Positions 8,834 to 15,269 of a stretch of 21,835 bases of DNA are shown here, one piece after another. The notes beneath the pieces are model-generated. The model saw only the letters and a program-made list of their open reading frames with translations. It was not told where the DNA came from and did not search any database. The stretch is from an uncultured Eubacteriales bacterium (lineage in GTDB: Bacteria; Bacillota; Clostridia; Oscillospirales; Acutalibacteraceae). The DNA lies in the NCBI GenBank assembly GCA_934725345.1, contig CAKVBG010000012.1, positions 1 to 21,835 of the forward strand, given 5' to 3'. A program made the translations under genes and the position numbers. How positions within the stretch are numbered: the stretch's first letter is position 1; each line of letters begins with the position of its first letter.

Positions 8834-8884
8834 AGGAGGTGCAAAAGGGGTTAAAAGTTTTTGCTTAGCCCTTTTGTGAGTATG
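8834..8884 (+). promoter_or_regulatory. Distant ribosome site with bridging hairpin before the kinase start
   Basis: A perfect AGGAGGT (8834-8840) lies 41 bases before the ATG at 8882, too far for normal initiation, and a stop codon at 8852-8854 in the kinase frame rules out a closer start. The segments AAAAGGG (8843-8849) and CCCTTTT (8869-8875) are perfectly complementary. Folding them leaves only 2 plus 6 unpaired bases between the ribosome site and the ATG, a normal distance. The alternative is a TTG start at 8861 using GGGG at 8847-8850. Confidence 0.4.
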
Positions 8885-9565
8885 GATACTTCAAATATCA
8901 AAGAAATAGTGCATGATTTAAAAACACCTATAACTTCAATTATGGGATTCGTTGAACTACTTAAACAAGGAAATTACGATAAAAAGTCCACTTCAGAATT
9001 TTACGACATTATATTAACGGAATCTCAAAAACTTTTGGAAATGGTAAATGATATATTGTGTGTATCAAAAAATAAAATACCAGCTCCAAAGTCTACGAGT
9101 TGCAATTTAAATATTCAGATAAATCAGCATGTAAAAGAACTGACTCCTCTTGCCCACAGTCGAAACATTGAAATTAATATAAATAACCCTGTGGGTGACG
9201 TATACGTTTCTGTTCCGGCAGAAAAGATATCTCGTATTTTAGTTAATATAATTGAGAACGCAATAAAATATAACCGCGAGCATGGAAAGGTATCAGTTGA
9301 TTTACATCAAGAAGATGATATGGTGTTTATTAAAATACGTGATACAGGTATTGGAATACCTGAAAATGAACTGAGTAAAGTGTTTAATAAAAATTATAGG
9401 TCTAGCATTTCAAAAGAATTAAACATTGAAGGCTCAGGTCTTGGATTAGCAATAGCTGGCGATATCATTAGAGAATACAAAGGTCAAATAAGAGTAACAA
9501 GCGAGCTCAACAAGTACACCGAGTTTATTATATGTTTCCCAGTATCTAATGTTAAAAAATCTTAG
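8882..9565 (+). CDS. Soluble, sensorless histidine kinase (HisKA + HATPase core only)
   Basis: This 227-residue protein contains a complete kinase core and almost nothing else. The HisKA dimerisation domain has the phospho-acceptor His11 in HDLKTPITS. The catalytic ATPase domain has the N-box ENAIKYN, the G1 box DTGIGIP, an F-box-like FNKNYRSS and the G2 box GSGLGLAI. There is no membrane segment, PAS, GAF or HAMP domain; only about ten residues precede the H-box. The protein should be cytosolic and must receive its signal through a partner or the core itself. The response regulator upstream is the obvious phospho-acceptor. Start choice is uncertain: ATG 8882 (used here, with a looped-out ribosome site) or TTG 8861, which adds seven residues. 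In neither case is there a sensor. It is followed 20 bp later by the broken beta-helix gene. Confidence 0.85.
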   Translation: MDTSNIKEIVHDLKTPITSIMGFVELLKQGNYDKKSTSEFYDIILTESQKLLEMVNDILCVSKNKIPAPKSTSCNLNIQINQHVKELTPLAHSRNIEININNPVGDVYVSVPAEKISRILVNIIENAIKYNREHGKVSVDLHQEDDMVFIKIRDTGIGIPENELSKVFNKNYRSSISKELNIEGSGLGLAIAGDIIREYKGQIRVTSELNKYTEFIICFPVSNVKKS

Positions 9566-9585
9566 CTACATTATAGGAGTTTTAT

Positions 9586-10247
9586 ATGAGTCAACAATTA
9601 AATTGTGAATCACTTTTGGACCTTTCTCAAACTATAGCAAAAGAGTTGTTTTTGGATATTAAGTATCCATGGGAAGTCCTGCCGAAAATAAAAGAGTTCA
9701 TTCAAAATTTAGGGCGTTCGCTCCCTAAGGATAAATTTGAGGAAATCAAAGAAAATGTATGGATAGCTAAAACCGCTTCAATATCCAATTCTGCCTGCAT
9801 TGAACCTTTTACCATAATCGATGAGTTAGACATGGTGCATTTATAAGAGGGTCGGTTATAATAGGAAAAAATTCAGTGGTTGGAAATTCCACTGAACTTA
9901 AAAATGCAGTTTTATTCAATTCCGTACAGGTTCCTCATTTTAACTATGTAGGCGATTCGATTCTAGGGCATAAAGCCCATTTGGGTGCGGGAGCAATAAT
10001 TTCAAACGTGAAATCAGATAAATCTAATGTAAAAGTTAACTACGAAAACCAGAAAATAGATACAAACCTTAGAAAATTTGGAGCTATCGTGGGAGATTTA
10101 GCAGAGATAGGCTGTAACTCCGTACTTAACCCGGGAACAATCATAGGGCGCAACTCAACTGTTTATCCCCTTTCTATGGTCAGAGGATTTTTAGAAGAAA
10201 ATCATATATTTAAAGCACCTGACAAAGTCGTAAAAAAAGTTTTTTAA
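9586..10247 (+). pseudogene. Left-handed beta-helix acyltransferase-like gene (GlmU C-domain type), frameshifted
   Basis: Two reading frames together encode one protein of the family often labelled UDP-N-acetylglucosamine pyrophosphorylase-related acyltransferase (about 220 residues, GlmU C-terminal-like hexapeptide repeats). Frame one starts at ATG 9586 (AGGAG 7 bases upstream) with KELFLDIKYPWEVLPKIKEF and runs to IEPFTIID; it then hits TAA at 9844. The second frame resumes with VRHGAFIRGSVIIGKNSVVG and continues through PHFNYVGDSILGHKAHLGAG and CNSVLNPGTIIGRNS to the end. Relatives, as I recall them, read IIGPGAEVRHGAF at the junction. The DNA keeps only 5 bases where 15 are expected between the ATC (9817-9819) and GTT (9825-9827) codons, so about 10 bases seem to be lost. 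The rest is intact, which suggests a recent mutation or an assembly error. A short second product from GTG 9876 is possible but has no clear ribosome site. Confidence 0.75.
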
Positions 10248-10271
10248 AATTCCTAATAACAACATAAAATT

Positions 10272-10321
10272 ACCTCTTTACTTGTTATCAAGAAGCAAGC
10301 AAAGAGGTTAGCTCTTTTTTT
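10272..10321 (+). terminator. Intrinsic terminator of the response regulator operon
   Basis: ACCTCTTT (10272-10279) and CTTG pair with CAAG and AAAGAGGT (10301-10308), with one mismatch in the stem and an 11-base loop. Seven T follow at 10315-10321. The next gene converges from the other strand, and the stem may weakly stop transcription from that side too. Confidence 0.85.
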
Positions 10322-10326
10322 AAGAG

Positions 10327-10608
10327 TTATATATTTGCCTCAGGAGTACCTGAAAAACCATCCTCTATCATTTTAACTAACTGGTCAACTGCTTCCTGTT
10401 CATCAACGCCATCAGCGATAATTTTAATTTTAGTTCCACCGCTAATGCCTAAAGAGAGTATTCCTAGCAAACTCTTGGCATTAACTCTTCTTTCTTCACG
10501 CTCAACCCAGATAGTAGATTTAAAACTATTTGCCTTTTGAATAAAATATGTGGCAGGTCTGGCATAAAGACCTATCTGATTCTCAACTGTTACTTCTTTT
10601 ACATACAT
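10327..10608 (-). CDS. HPr/Crh-like protein with Tyr15 in place of the phospho-acceptor His
   Basis: The 93-residue protein aligns along its length with HPr, the phosphocarrier of the PTS. The active-site region reads GLYARPATYF where HPr has GLHARPA, so position 15, the histidine phosphorylated by enzyme I, is Tyr (codon TAT, one base from CAT). Ser46, target of HPr kinase, is kept in NAKSLLGILSLGI at the normal position. Loss of His15 with retention of Ser46 is the pattern of Bacillus Crh (Gln15), which acts as a CcpA cofactor and not as a PTS carrier. A regulatory rather than transport role is therefore inferred. GGGGG lies about 8 bases before the ATG. The gene is alone, with its own sigma-A promoter, and converges on the terminator of the neighbouring operon. 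No PTS gene or CcpA is in the window. Confidence 0.88.
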   Translation of the reverse strand: MYVKEVTVENQIGLYARPATYFIQKANSFKSTIWVEREERRVNAKSLLGILSLGISGGTKIKIIADGVDEQEAVDQLVKMIEDGFSGTPEANI

Positions 10609-10668
10609 CGTGCGTTCCCCCTATGTTTTAATTTTCTATTGTATTCTCAGGGCTCTTAATGATTAGGT

Positions 10669-10696
10669 ATTATAGCATAATCGTTATTTTAGTCAA
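10669..10696 (-). promoter_or_regulatory. Sigma-A promoter of the HPr-like gene
   Basis: Minus strand: -35 box TTGACT (10691-10696), a 16-bp spacer, and a perfect -10 TATAAT (10669-10674), about 60 bp before the start codon. It is one of the strongest-looking promoters of the window. Confidence 0.8.
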
Positions 10697-10821
10697 TAAT
10701 AAAAAAATATTTTGTGCAACTAGATTAAGTAATGTGATTTAAACGATATGATAAATATACACAATTATCAAACCGAATAAATTGTTTTGGTATACTTTTA
10801 ACATTATTTGTAATTCGGGAT

Positions 10822-11499
10822 TTACTTAAGTATATCCGGTCTGAGTTTTTTGGTTTCTTCAATGGATTGCTCCTCTTGCCATTTTTTTATATTAGCATGA
10901 TGTCCCGAAACTAATACCTCCGGCACTGTTCTACCTCTCCAGTCAAAAGGTTTGGTATACTGAGGATACTCCAAAAGACTATTGTAGTGACTTTCATCCT
11001 CGAAACACGAGCTCTCAGACAAAACTCCTGGAACTAGTCTTAAGATTGAATCTGCAAGCACTAAGGCAGGTAATTCACCGCCCGTTAAAACATAATCTCC
11101 AATAGATATTTGCATATCAACAAGTTCATCAATAACGCGTTGGTCTACCCCTTCATAGTGTCCGCAAAGCAAAGCAATATTCTCACACTTAGAAAGATTT
11201 TTTGCTATTTGTTGAGTTAATGTCTTTCCTTTAGGTGACATATATATTAACAGCGGTTTAGTCTTTCGCATTTCGCAGATATTGCAAAAACACTGGTATA
11301 TAGGTTCTGCTTTCATAAGCATTCCTTGACCTCCACCATAGGGAGTGTCATCTACCCGCTTATGTTTATCATATGCGAAATCACGTATCTGGTGACATTC
11401 CACAGATACTACTCCTTTTTTCACTGCTCGTCCTATTATACTTTCCGATAAGACCTTTTCACACATTTCCGGAAAAAGGGTAAGAATATCAATTATCAT
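10822..11499 (-). CDS. trmD: tRNA (guanine-N1-)-methyltransferase TrmD
   Basis: TrmD methylates N1 of G37 in tRNAs with G at position 36, using S-adenosylmethionine, and so prevents +1 frameshifting. The 225-residue protein has the SPOUT trefoil-knot signature: an N-terminal DILTLFPEM, the DDTPYGGGQGMLMKAEP loop, MSPKGKTL, LLCGHYEGVDQRV and SIGDYVLTGGELPAL, then a helical C-terminal domain. The frame opens with a GTG at 11508, but the ATG at 11499 is preferred because the AAGGG site ends 9 bases before it. That ATG overlaps the rimM stop by 11 bases (ATGATAATTGA), which implies translational coupling. It is the last gene of the operon; rplS, often next in other bacteria, does not follow. All key motifs are present. 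Confidence 0.95.
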   Translation of the reverse strand: MIIDILTLFPEMCEKVLSESIIGRAVKKGVVSVECHQIRDFAYDKHKRVDDTPYGGGQGMLMKAEPIYQCFCNICEMRKTKPLLIYMSPKGKTLTQQIAKNLSKCENIALLCGHYEGVDQRVIDELVDMQISIGDYVLTGGELPALVLADSILRLVPGVLSESSCFEDESHYNSLLEYPQYTKPFDWRGRTVPEVLVSGHHANIKKWQEEQSIEETKKLRPDILK

Positions 11500-12004
11500 C
11501 GAATACACCCTTAATTGGATTTATGTAGATACTCTCGTTTTCAATATCTATTTTAGAAACAGTACCATCTATTATTGGTACTAGATATTCCTTATTGTTA
11601 GAGCCCTTAACAACGTAGATATCGTTTGAGCCTGTTTTTAAAACGTCAATGAGTGTGCCGTAAAGATAATCTTCCCCGGCCTTGAGTACTCTACATCCCT
11701 TTAGTTCCTCTATGAAATATGCATCGTCTTCAAGGGGTATATCTTCTCTGTAAGCATACAAAATTTTTCCCCTAAAACGCTCCGCATCGCTGCGGTTGGC
11801 AACAGACTTTAATTTAATCAAAACTTGAGATTTATGTATTCTTTTGGATTCTATTTCAAGCGGTAAAGAATTTGGGTCTAGATATAGCTTTTTTATTTCT
11901 AGAAAACTCTCTAAGCTATCGCTCCAGGCCTCAACCTTCAATTCACCTGCAAGTCCTCTAACACCTACTACTTTACCTATGGAAAAAATTTTTTTCTTAG
12001 ACAT
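11489..12004 (-). CDS. rimM: Ribosome maturation factor RimM
   Basis: RimM binds ribosomal protein S19 and assists maturation of the 30S head. The 171-residue protein has the N-terminal RimM barrel (FSIGKVVGVRGLAGELKVEAWSD is the conserved start, shown here in its first 23 residues only in part: SIGKVVGVRGLAGELKV) and a C-terminal PRC barrel with GTLIDVLKTGSNDIYVV and YLVPIIDGTV. The GAGGG ribosome site is very close (3-4 bases) to the ATG. It lies 78 bp after rpsP and overlaps trmD. The small KH-domain gene khpA, which commonly lies between rpsP and rimM in Firmicutes, is not there. Confidence 0.93.
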   Translation of the reverse strand: MSKKKIFSIGKVVGVRGLAGELKVEAWSDSLESFLEIKKLYLDPNSLPLEIESKRIHKSQVLIKLKSVANRSDAERFRGKILYAYREDIPLEDDAYFIEELKGCRVLKAGEDYLYGTLIDVLKTGSNDIYVVKGSNNKEYLVPIIDGTVSKIDIENESIYINPIKGVFDDN

Positions 12005-12082
12005 AATCCCTCATAATTTTAAAAATAATACGCCCCCACAACGCACCCCAAAGTTTTGAAGTGAGGACTTAATTTCCAAACT

Positions 12083-12331
12083 TTATTTTTCAGCTGATTT
12101 AAGGTTGTTGATAATACTTTTAACTCTATCTGTAGGTTGAGCACCATTGCGAATCCATTTTGAAGCTTTTTCCATATCGAGTTTAACTTCACAAGGTTCA
12201 ACCATAGGGTTGAAGTATCCGATCTCTTCGATACATTTTCCATCACGAGGAGAACGTGAATCAGCAACAACGATTCTGTAGAAAGGTTTTTTATTAGCGC
12301 CCATTCTTCTAAGTCTTATTTTTACTGCCAT
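12083..12331 (-). CDS. rpsP: 30S ribosomal protein S16
   Basis: An 82-residue protein with the S16 pattern: MAVKIRLRRMGANKKPFYRI at the N terminus, VVADSRSPRDGK, IEEIGYFNP and a C-terminal WIRNGAQPTDRV. S16 binds 16S rRNA in the lower body of the 30S subunit. A GGAGG site lies 9 bases upstream of the ATG. The gene follows ffh by 49 bp, with no promoter or terminator visible between them. The length and all conserved positions are as usual. Confidence 0.97.
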   Translation of the reverse strand: MAVKIRLRRMGANKKPFYRIVVADSRSPRDGKCIEEIGYFNPMVEPCEVKLDMEKASKWIRNGAQPTDRVKSIINNLKSAEK

Positions 12332-12380
12332 TTTAAAATTCCTCCATTAATTTATATTTTTTGTTTATTGAGAGTCTAGA

Positions 12381-13715
12381 TTACTTGAAAAAATTTGGGA
12401 ATCCAATCTTAGGGATACGTTTCTTGAATTTACCTCCAAATTGTTTCATCATTTTTTGCATACCTTCGAACTGCTTGAGTAGTTTATTAACATCCTCTAC
12501 CTTTACGCCACTTCCCTTAGCAATTCTTTTTTTTCTAGATGCATTTATTATGGATGGCTTCCTTTTTTCTTCAGGTGTCATTGATAGAATAATAGAAAAC
12601 GTTCTGTCCATAATTTTATCGTCTATGTCAACATCCTTCAGTTGTTTGCCAATTCCGGGAAGTTTTGAAAGTATAGACCGCAAAGAACCCATCTTTTTAA
12701 TTTGTAGCAATTGATCTTTAAGATCATCGAGGTCAAATTCATTTTTCTTGAGTTTCTGCGCCATCTTTTCGGCTTGTTTTTTATCAAAGTTAGCGGTTGC
12801 GTCTTCTATTAAAGTGAGCATATCGCCCATACCTAAAATTCTTGACGCCATTCTATCGGGATGAAAATCTTCTAAATTTTCGAGCTTTTCTCCACTTCCT
12901 ATGAATTTGATAGGCTTACCCGTAACTTCCTTGATAGAAAGTGCTGCCCCTCCTCGAGTATCTCCGTCCAGTTTAGTAAGTATTACTCCGGTTATGTCGA
13001 GAAGCTGGTCAAAAGTTTGCGCCATGTTAACTGCATCTTGGCCTGTCATAGCGTCTACTACCAACAGAATTTCCGAAGGTTCAAGCAGACTTTTAAGCTC
13101 TTTGAGCTCTTTCATTAATTCTTCATCTATATGAAGTCTGCCTGCAGTATCAATTAAAACTACGTCATGGCCATAATCTTTAGCGTACTTTATAGATTCC
13201 GCAGCCACCCTCAGAGGAGAAATATTTCCCATTTCAAAGACGTTAACACCAATCTGCGAACCCAAAATTTTAAGCTGTTCAATTGCCGCCGGACGATAAA
13301 CATCGCAAGCCACCAACAAAGGCCGTCTAACTTGCTTCTTGAGCATCAATGCTAATTTTGCAGCGTGAGTAGTTTTCCCAGAGCCTTGAAGACCGCAAAG
13401 CATAATCACAGTCGGAGGTTTAGAAGAAATGTTTAACTTGTTCTTTTCTCATCCCATAAGGGAAGTTAGCTCTTCAATTACGATTTTCACGACCATCTGA
13501 GCTGGAGTCAAACTTTCAAGAACTTCCGAACCGACGGCTCTAGCAGTTACCTTCTGTGTAAAATCCTTAGCTACTTTGTAGTTAACATCTGCTTCCAAAA
13601 GCGCCATTCTGACTTCCCTCATGGAAGCTTTAACATCTGCTTCTGTAAGTTTACCCTTGGACCTCAACCGCTTAAATACCGCCGATATCTTCTCTGAAAG
13701 GTTTTCAAAGGCCAA
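12381..13715 (-). pseudogene. ffh: Signal recognition particle protein Ffh, interrupted by an in-frame TGA
   Basis: Ffh is the SRP GTPase that binds signal peptides and 4.5S RNA and docks with FtsY. One continuous frame of 445 codons encodes all three domains, but codon 89 (13449-13451) is TGA. Before it lies the N domain (MAFENLSEKISAVFKRLR to ELTSLMG); after it the linker EKNKLNISSKPPTV, the G domain (G1 GLQGSGKTT, G3 DTAGR, G4 TKLDG) and the Met-rich M domain with SRKKRIAKGSG. Relatives often have Gly (GGA) at that position, one base from TGA. The frame is otherwise intact, so the change is recent, a sequencing error, or suppressed. Two separate products, N (13449-13715) and GM from a GTG at 13409, are conceivable, but that GTG has no ribosome site. 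TGA ends other genes here, so it is not sense in this genome. It starts 8 bp after ylxM. Confidence 0.85.
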
Positions 13716-13723
13716 ATTATCAC

Positions 13724-14089
13724 CTAACTTTCTTGATTATTAATTAATTCGTCTACTGCAGTTTTTATGCGGTATATTTCCTCTGTTGCAGTAACTTTTG
13801 TTTCCAGTTTACAAACTAAATCTCGAATTAATTTTAACTTTTCTCTTTCTTTGCAAAGTTTACTCGCAATACCCAAAGAAGATTCCATTTTATTGAGTAT
13901 AGATTCTGCTCTTTTGATTGAATCATAAACTCCCTGACGGGACTTCCCAAGGATATCACCGATTTCGGATAAAGATAAATCTTGATTGTAGTACAAGTCC
14001 AAGCTTGCTAGCTGTTTTTCGGAGAGAACTTTGCCGTACACATCTAAAAGCATTAAAATTTTCAAATCCTTTTTTAGAGTTCCTTGCAT
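13724..14089 (-). CDS. ylxM: YlxM/p13-family putative DNA-binding protein of the SRP operon
   Basis: This 121-residue protein starts after an AGGAGAG site and resembles the UPF0122 (YlxM) family. The N-terminal half holds a helix-turn-helix like sigma factor region 4 (LDLYYNQDLSLSEIGDILGK, then SRQGVYDSIKRAE). The C-terminal half is charged and helical, probably a coiled coil. YlxM is encoded next to ffh in many Firmicutes and Mollicutes and is thought to affect SRP function or expression; its exact action is not settled. Here it is the first gene of the ylxM-ffh-rpsP-rimM-trmD operon. ftsY, often upstream in other genomes, is absent, and a promoter lies in its place. Confidence 0.88.
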   Translation of the reverse strand: MQGTLKKDLKILMLLDVYGKVLSEKQLASLDLYYNQDLSLSEIGDILGKSRQGVYDSIKRAESILNKMESSLGIASKLCKEREKLKLIRDLVCKLETKVTATEEIYRIKTAVDELINNQES

Positions 14090-14182
14090 AATTTAAACTC
14101 TCCTACCTGTACTCTCGGGATATAACCAAAGAGAATATATCGAATTAGCCTGTAAAACTTTGAAAACACTAAAACTATGCGC

Positions 14183-14201
14183 GTAAAGCGTTTAGCTTTA
14201 C
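14183..14201 (-). promoter_or_regulatory. Perfect 7-bp hairpin at the 5' end of the ylxM-ffh mRNA
   Basis: GTAAAGC pairs perfectly with GCTTTAC around a 5-base loop. It begins about where transcription should start (just after the -10 region at 14209-14214), so it would form at the very 5' end of the transcript. No T run follows, so it is not a terminator; protection of the 5' end or protein binding is possible. Confidence 0.5.
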
Positions 14202-14208
14202 AGAGAAG

Positions 14209-14235
14209 TTTATACTAAATCATTTGGAATGTCAA
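14209..14235 (-). promoter_or_regulatory. Promoter of the ylxM-ffh-rpsP-rimM-trmD operon
   Basis: Minus strand: a perfect -35 box TTGACA (14230-14235). The -10 is TATAAA at 14209-14214 (15-bp spacer) or TAAACT two bases further (17-bp spacer). The implied leader before ylxM is about 110 nt. Confidence 0.6.
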
Positions 14236-14311
14236 GGGGTTAGTAATAATATTTTTCTGCCATTCGTATAGATTAAATAAAATTTTAAAGGCTAAACAAA
14301 GGTTGGTATAT

Positions 14312-15199
14312 ATGCATATTAAACTGTACGTAGATAAAAAATTCAAAATAAGGATTTCGTTGTTGGTTTTATGTTTGATCGTTTCGGCTATTTCTTTTTC
14401 TCGCTGGACTTTTTACTCAAATGAAAATTCTGAATCTAAAGAAATTTCAGAATGTGTAAAGTTGCCAGTGCTTATGTATCACTTAGTGCTTAAGAATCCA
14501 AGCACTAAAAACAAATTTATTGTTTCTTCAGAAACATTCGAAGAAGATTTAAAGTATATCTCTCAGAACGGATATACCACCATTTTGGTTAAAGATCTCA
14601 TAGATTACACCCAAGGCAAAGCTGACCTCCCTCCTAAACCTATTTTACTTACGTTCGATGACGGAGCGTTCAATAACTATGCTTATGCATTCCCTATTGC
14701 AAAGAAGTATAATGCCAAATTCGTGTTTTCTCCCATAGCAAAAGAGTCCGAAAAATACAGTGAACTCACGGATGAAAATCCAAGTTATGCACATGCTTCT
14801 TGGAAACATATCAAAGAGATGTCGCAAAGCGGTTTGGTTGAAATCCAAAACCATACTTACAACATGCACTCAACCGGCAAAAAACGTCTGGGCTGCACCA
14901 AAAGCTGCTCTGAATCGGACGAAGAATACAAGAAAAAACTCACCAGTGATATATCTAAAGCTCAGAAATTAATACAAGAGAATACGGGCATAGAGCCTAC
15001 AGCAATGTTTTATCCTTTTGGGGCGTGCTCAAATTTAACTGAGTCAATTGTTAGGTCGATGGGTTTTAAAGCTACGTTTATGTGCGAAAGTAAAGTTAAT
15101 AAAATAACAAGAGACCCCAACTGCCTTTTTGGACTTCATAGATTTTTAAGACCGCCTGGGGTATCGGCTCAAAAGTTTTTCAGTTCACTTGAAAAGTAA
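14312..15199 (+). CDS. Membrane-anchored polysaccharide deacetylase (NodB domain)
   Basis: The 295-residue protein has a short cytoplasmic N terminus, a membrane segment (ISLLVLCLIVSAISF, about residues 15-30) and an extracellular NodB-type deacetylase domain. Visible motifs are VLMYH near residue 55, TFDDG at 114-118 (catalytic and metal Asp), HTYNMH at 181-186 (metal His region) and YPFG at 234-237. Such enzymes remove N-acetyl groups from peptidoglycan or other cell-wall glycans, which can protect against lysozyme. The exact substrate cannot be told. Start choice: a TTG at 14303 opens the frame, but the ATG at 14312 has AAAGG about 10 bases upstream. It is divergent from the SRP operon and precedes the amidase-like gene by 70 bp. 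I see no clear promoter in front of it. Confidence 0.87.
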   Translation: MHIKLYVDKKFKIRISLLVLCLIVSAISFSRWTFYSNENSESKEISECVKLPVLMYHLVLKNPSTKNKFIVSSETFEEDLKYISQNGYTTILVKDLIDYTQGKADLPPKPILLTFDDGAFNNYAYAFPIAKKYNAKFVFSPIAKESEKYSELTDENPSYAHASWKHIKEMSQSGLVEIQNHTYNMHSTGKKRLGCTKSCSESDEEYKKKLTSDISKAQKLIQENTGIEPTAMFYPFGACSNLTESIVRSMGFKATFMCESKVNKITRDPNCLFGLHRFLRPPGVSAQKFFSSLEK

Positions 15200-15219
15200 A
15201 TTTTTATTCATGCAAATAT

Positions 15220-15247
15220 TTGGTATCTCATATAGATTGAGTATAAA
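15220..15247 (+). promoter_or_regulatory. Possible promoter before the amidase-like gene
   Basis: TTGGTA (15220-15225), a 16-bp spacer and TATAAA (15242-15247). It would give a very short leader that still includes the ribosome site at 15257-15260. The -35 box is a weak match. Confidence 0.3.
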
Positions 15248-15269
15248 ATTAAAATCGGAGCGTGAAAAT

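Noticed and set aside
10761..10785. Terminator after trmD (ACAATT/AATTGT inverted repeat)
   Set aside because: The stem is short, all but AT, and on the minus strand no T run follows it; I could not support a terminator for the SRP operon.
12018..12050. G-rich run on the minus strand between rpsP and rimM as a G-quadruplex
   Set aside because: Only two runs of four or more G are present, not the four needed.
12019..12270. Minus-strand frame of 83 codons overlapping rpsP
   Set aside because: It is a shifted frame of rpsP, which is itself unmistakable.
13409..13451. Selenocysteine insertion at the ffh TGA
   Set aside because: No convincing SECIS-like hairpin follows the TGA, and Ffh is not a selenoprotein family.
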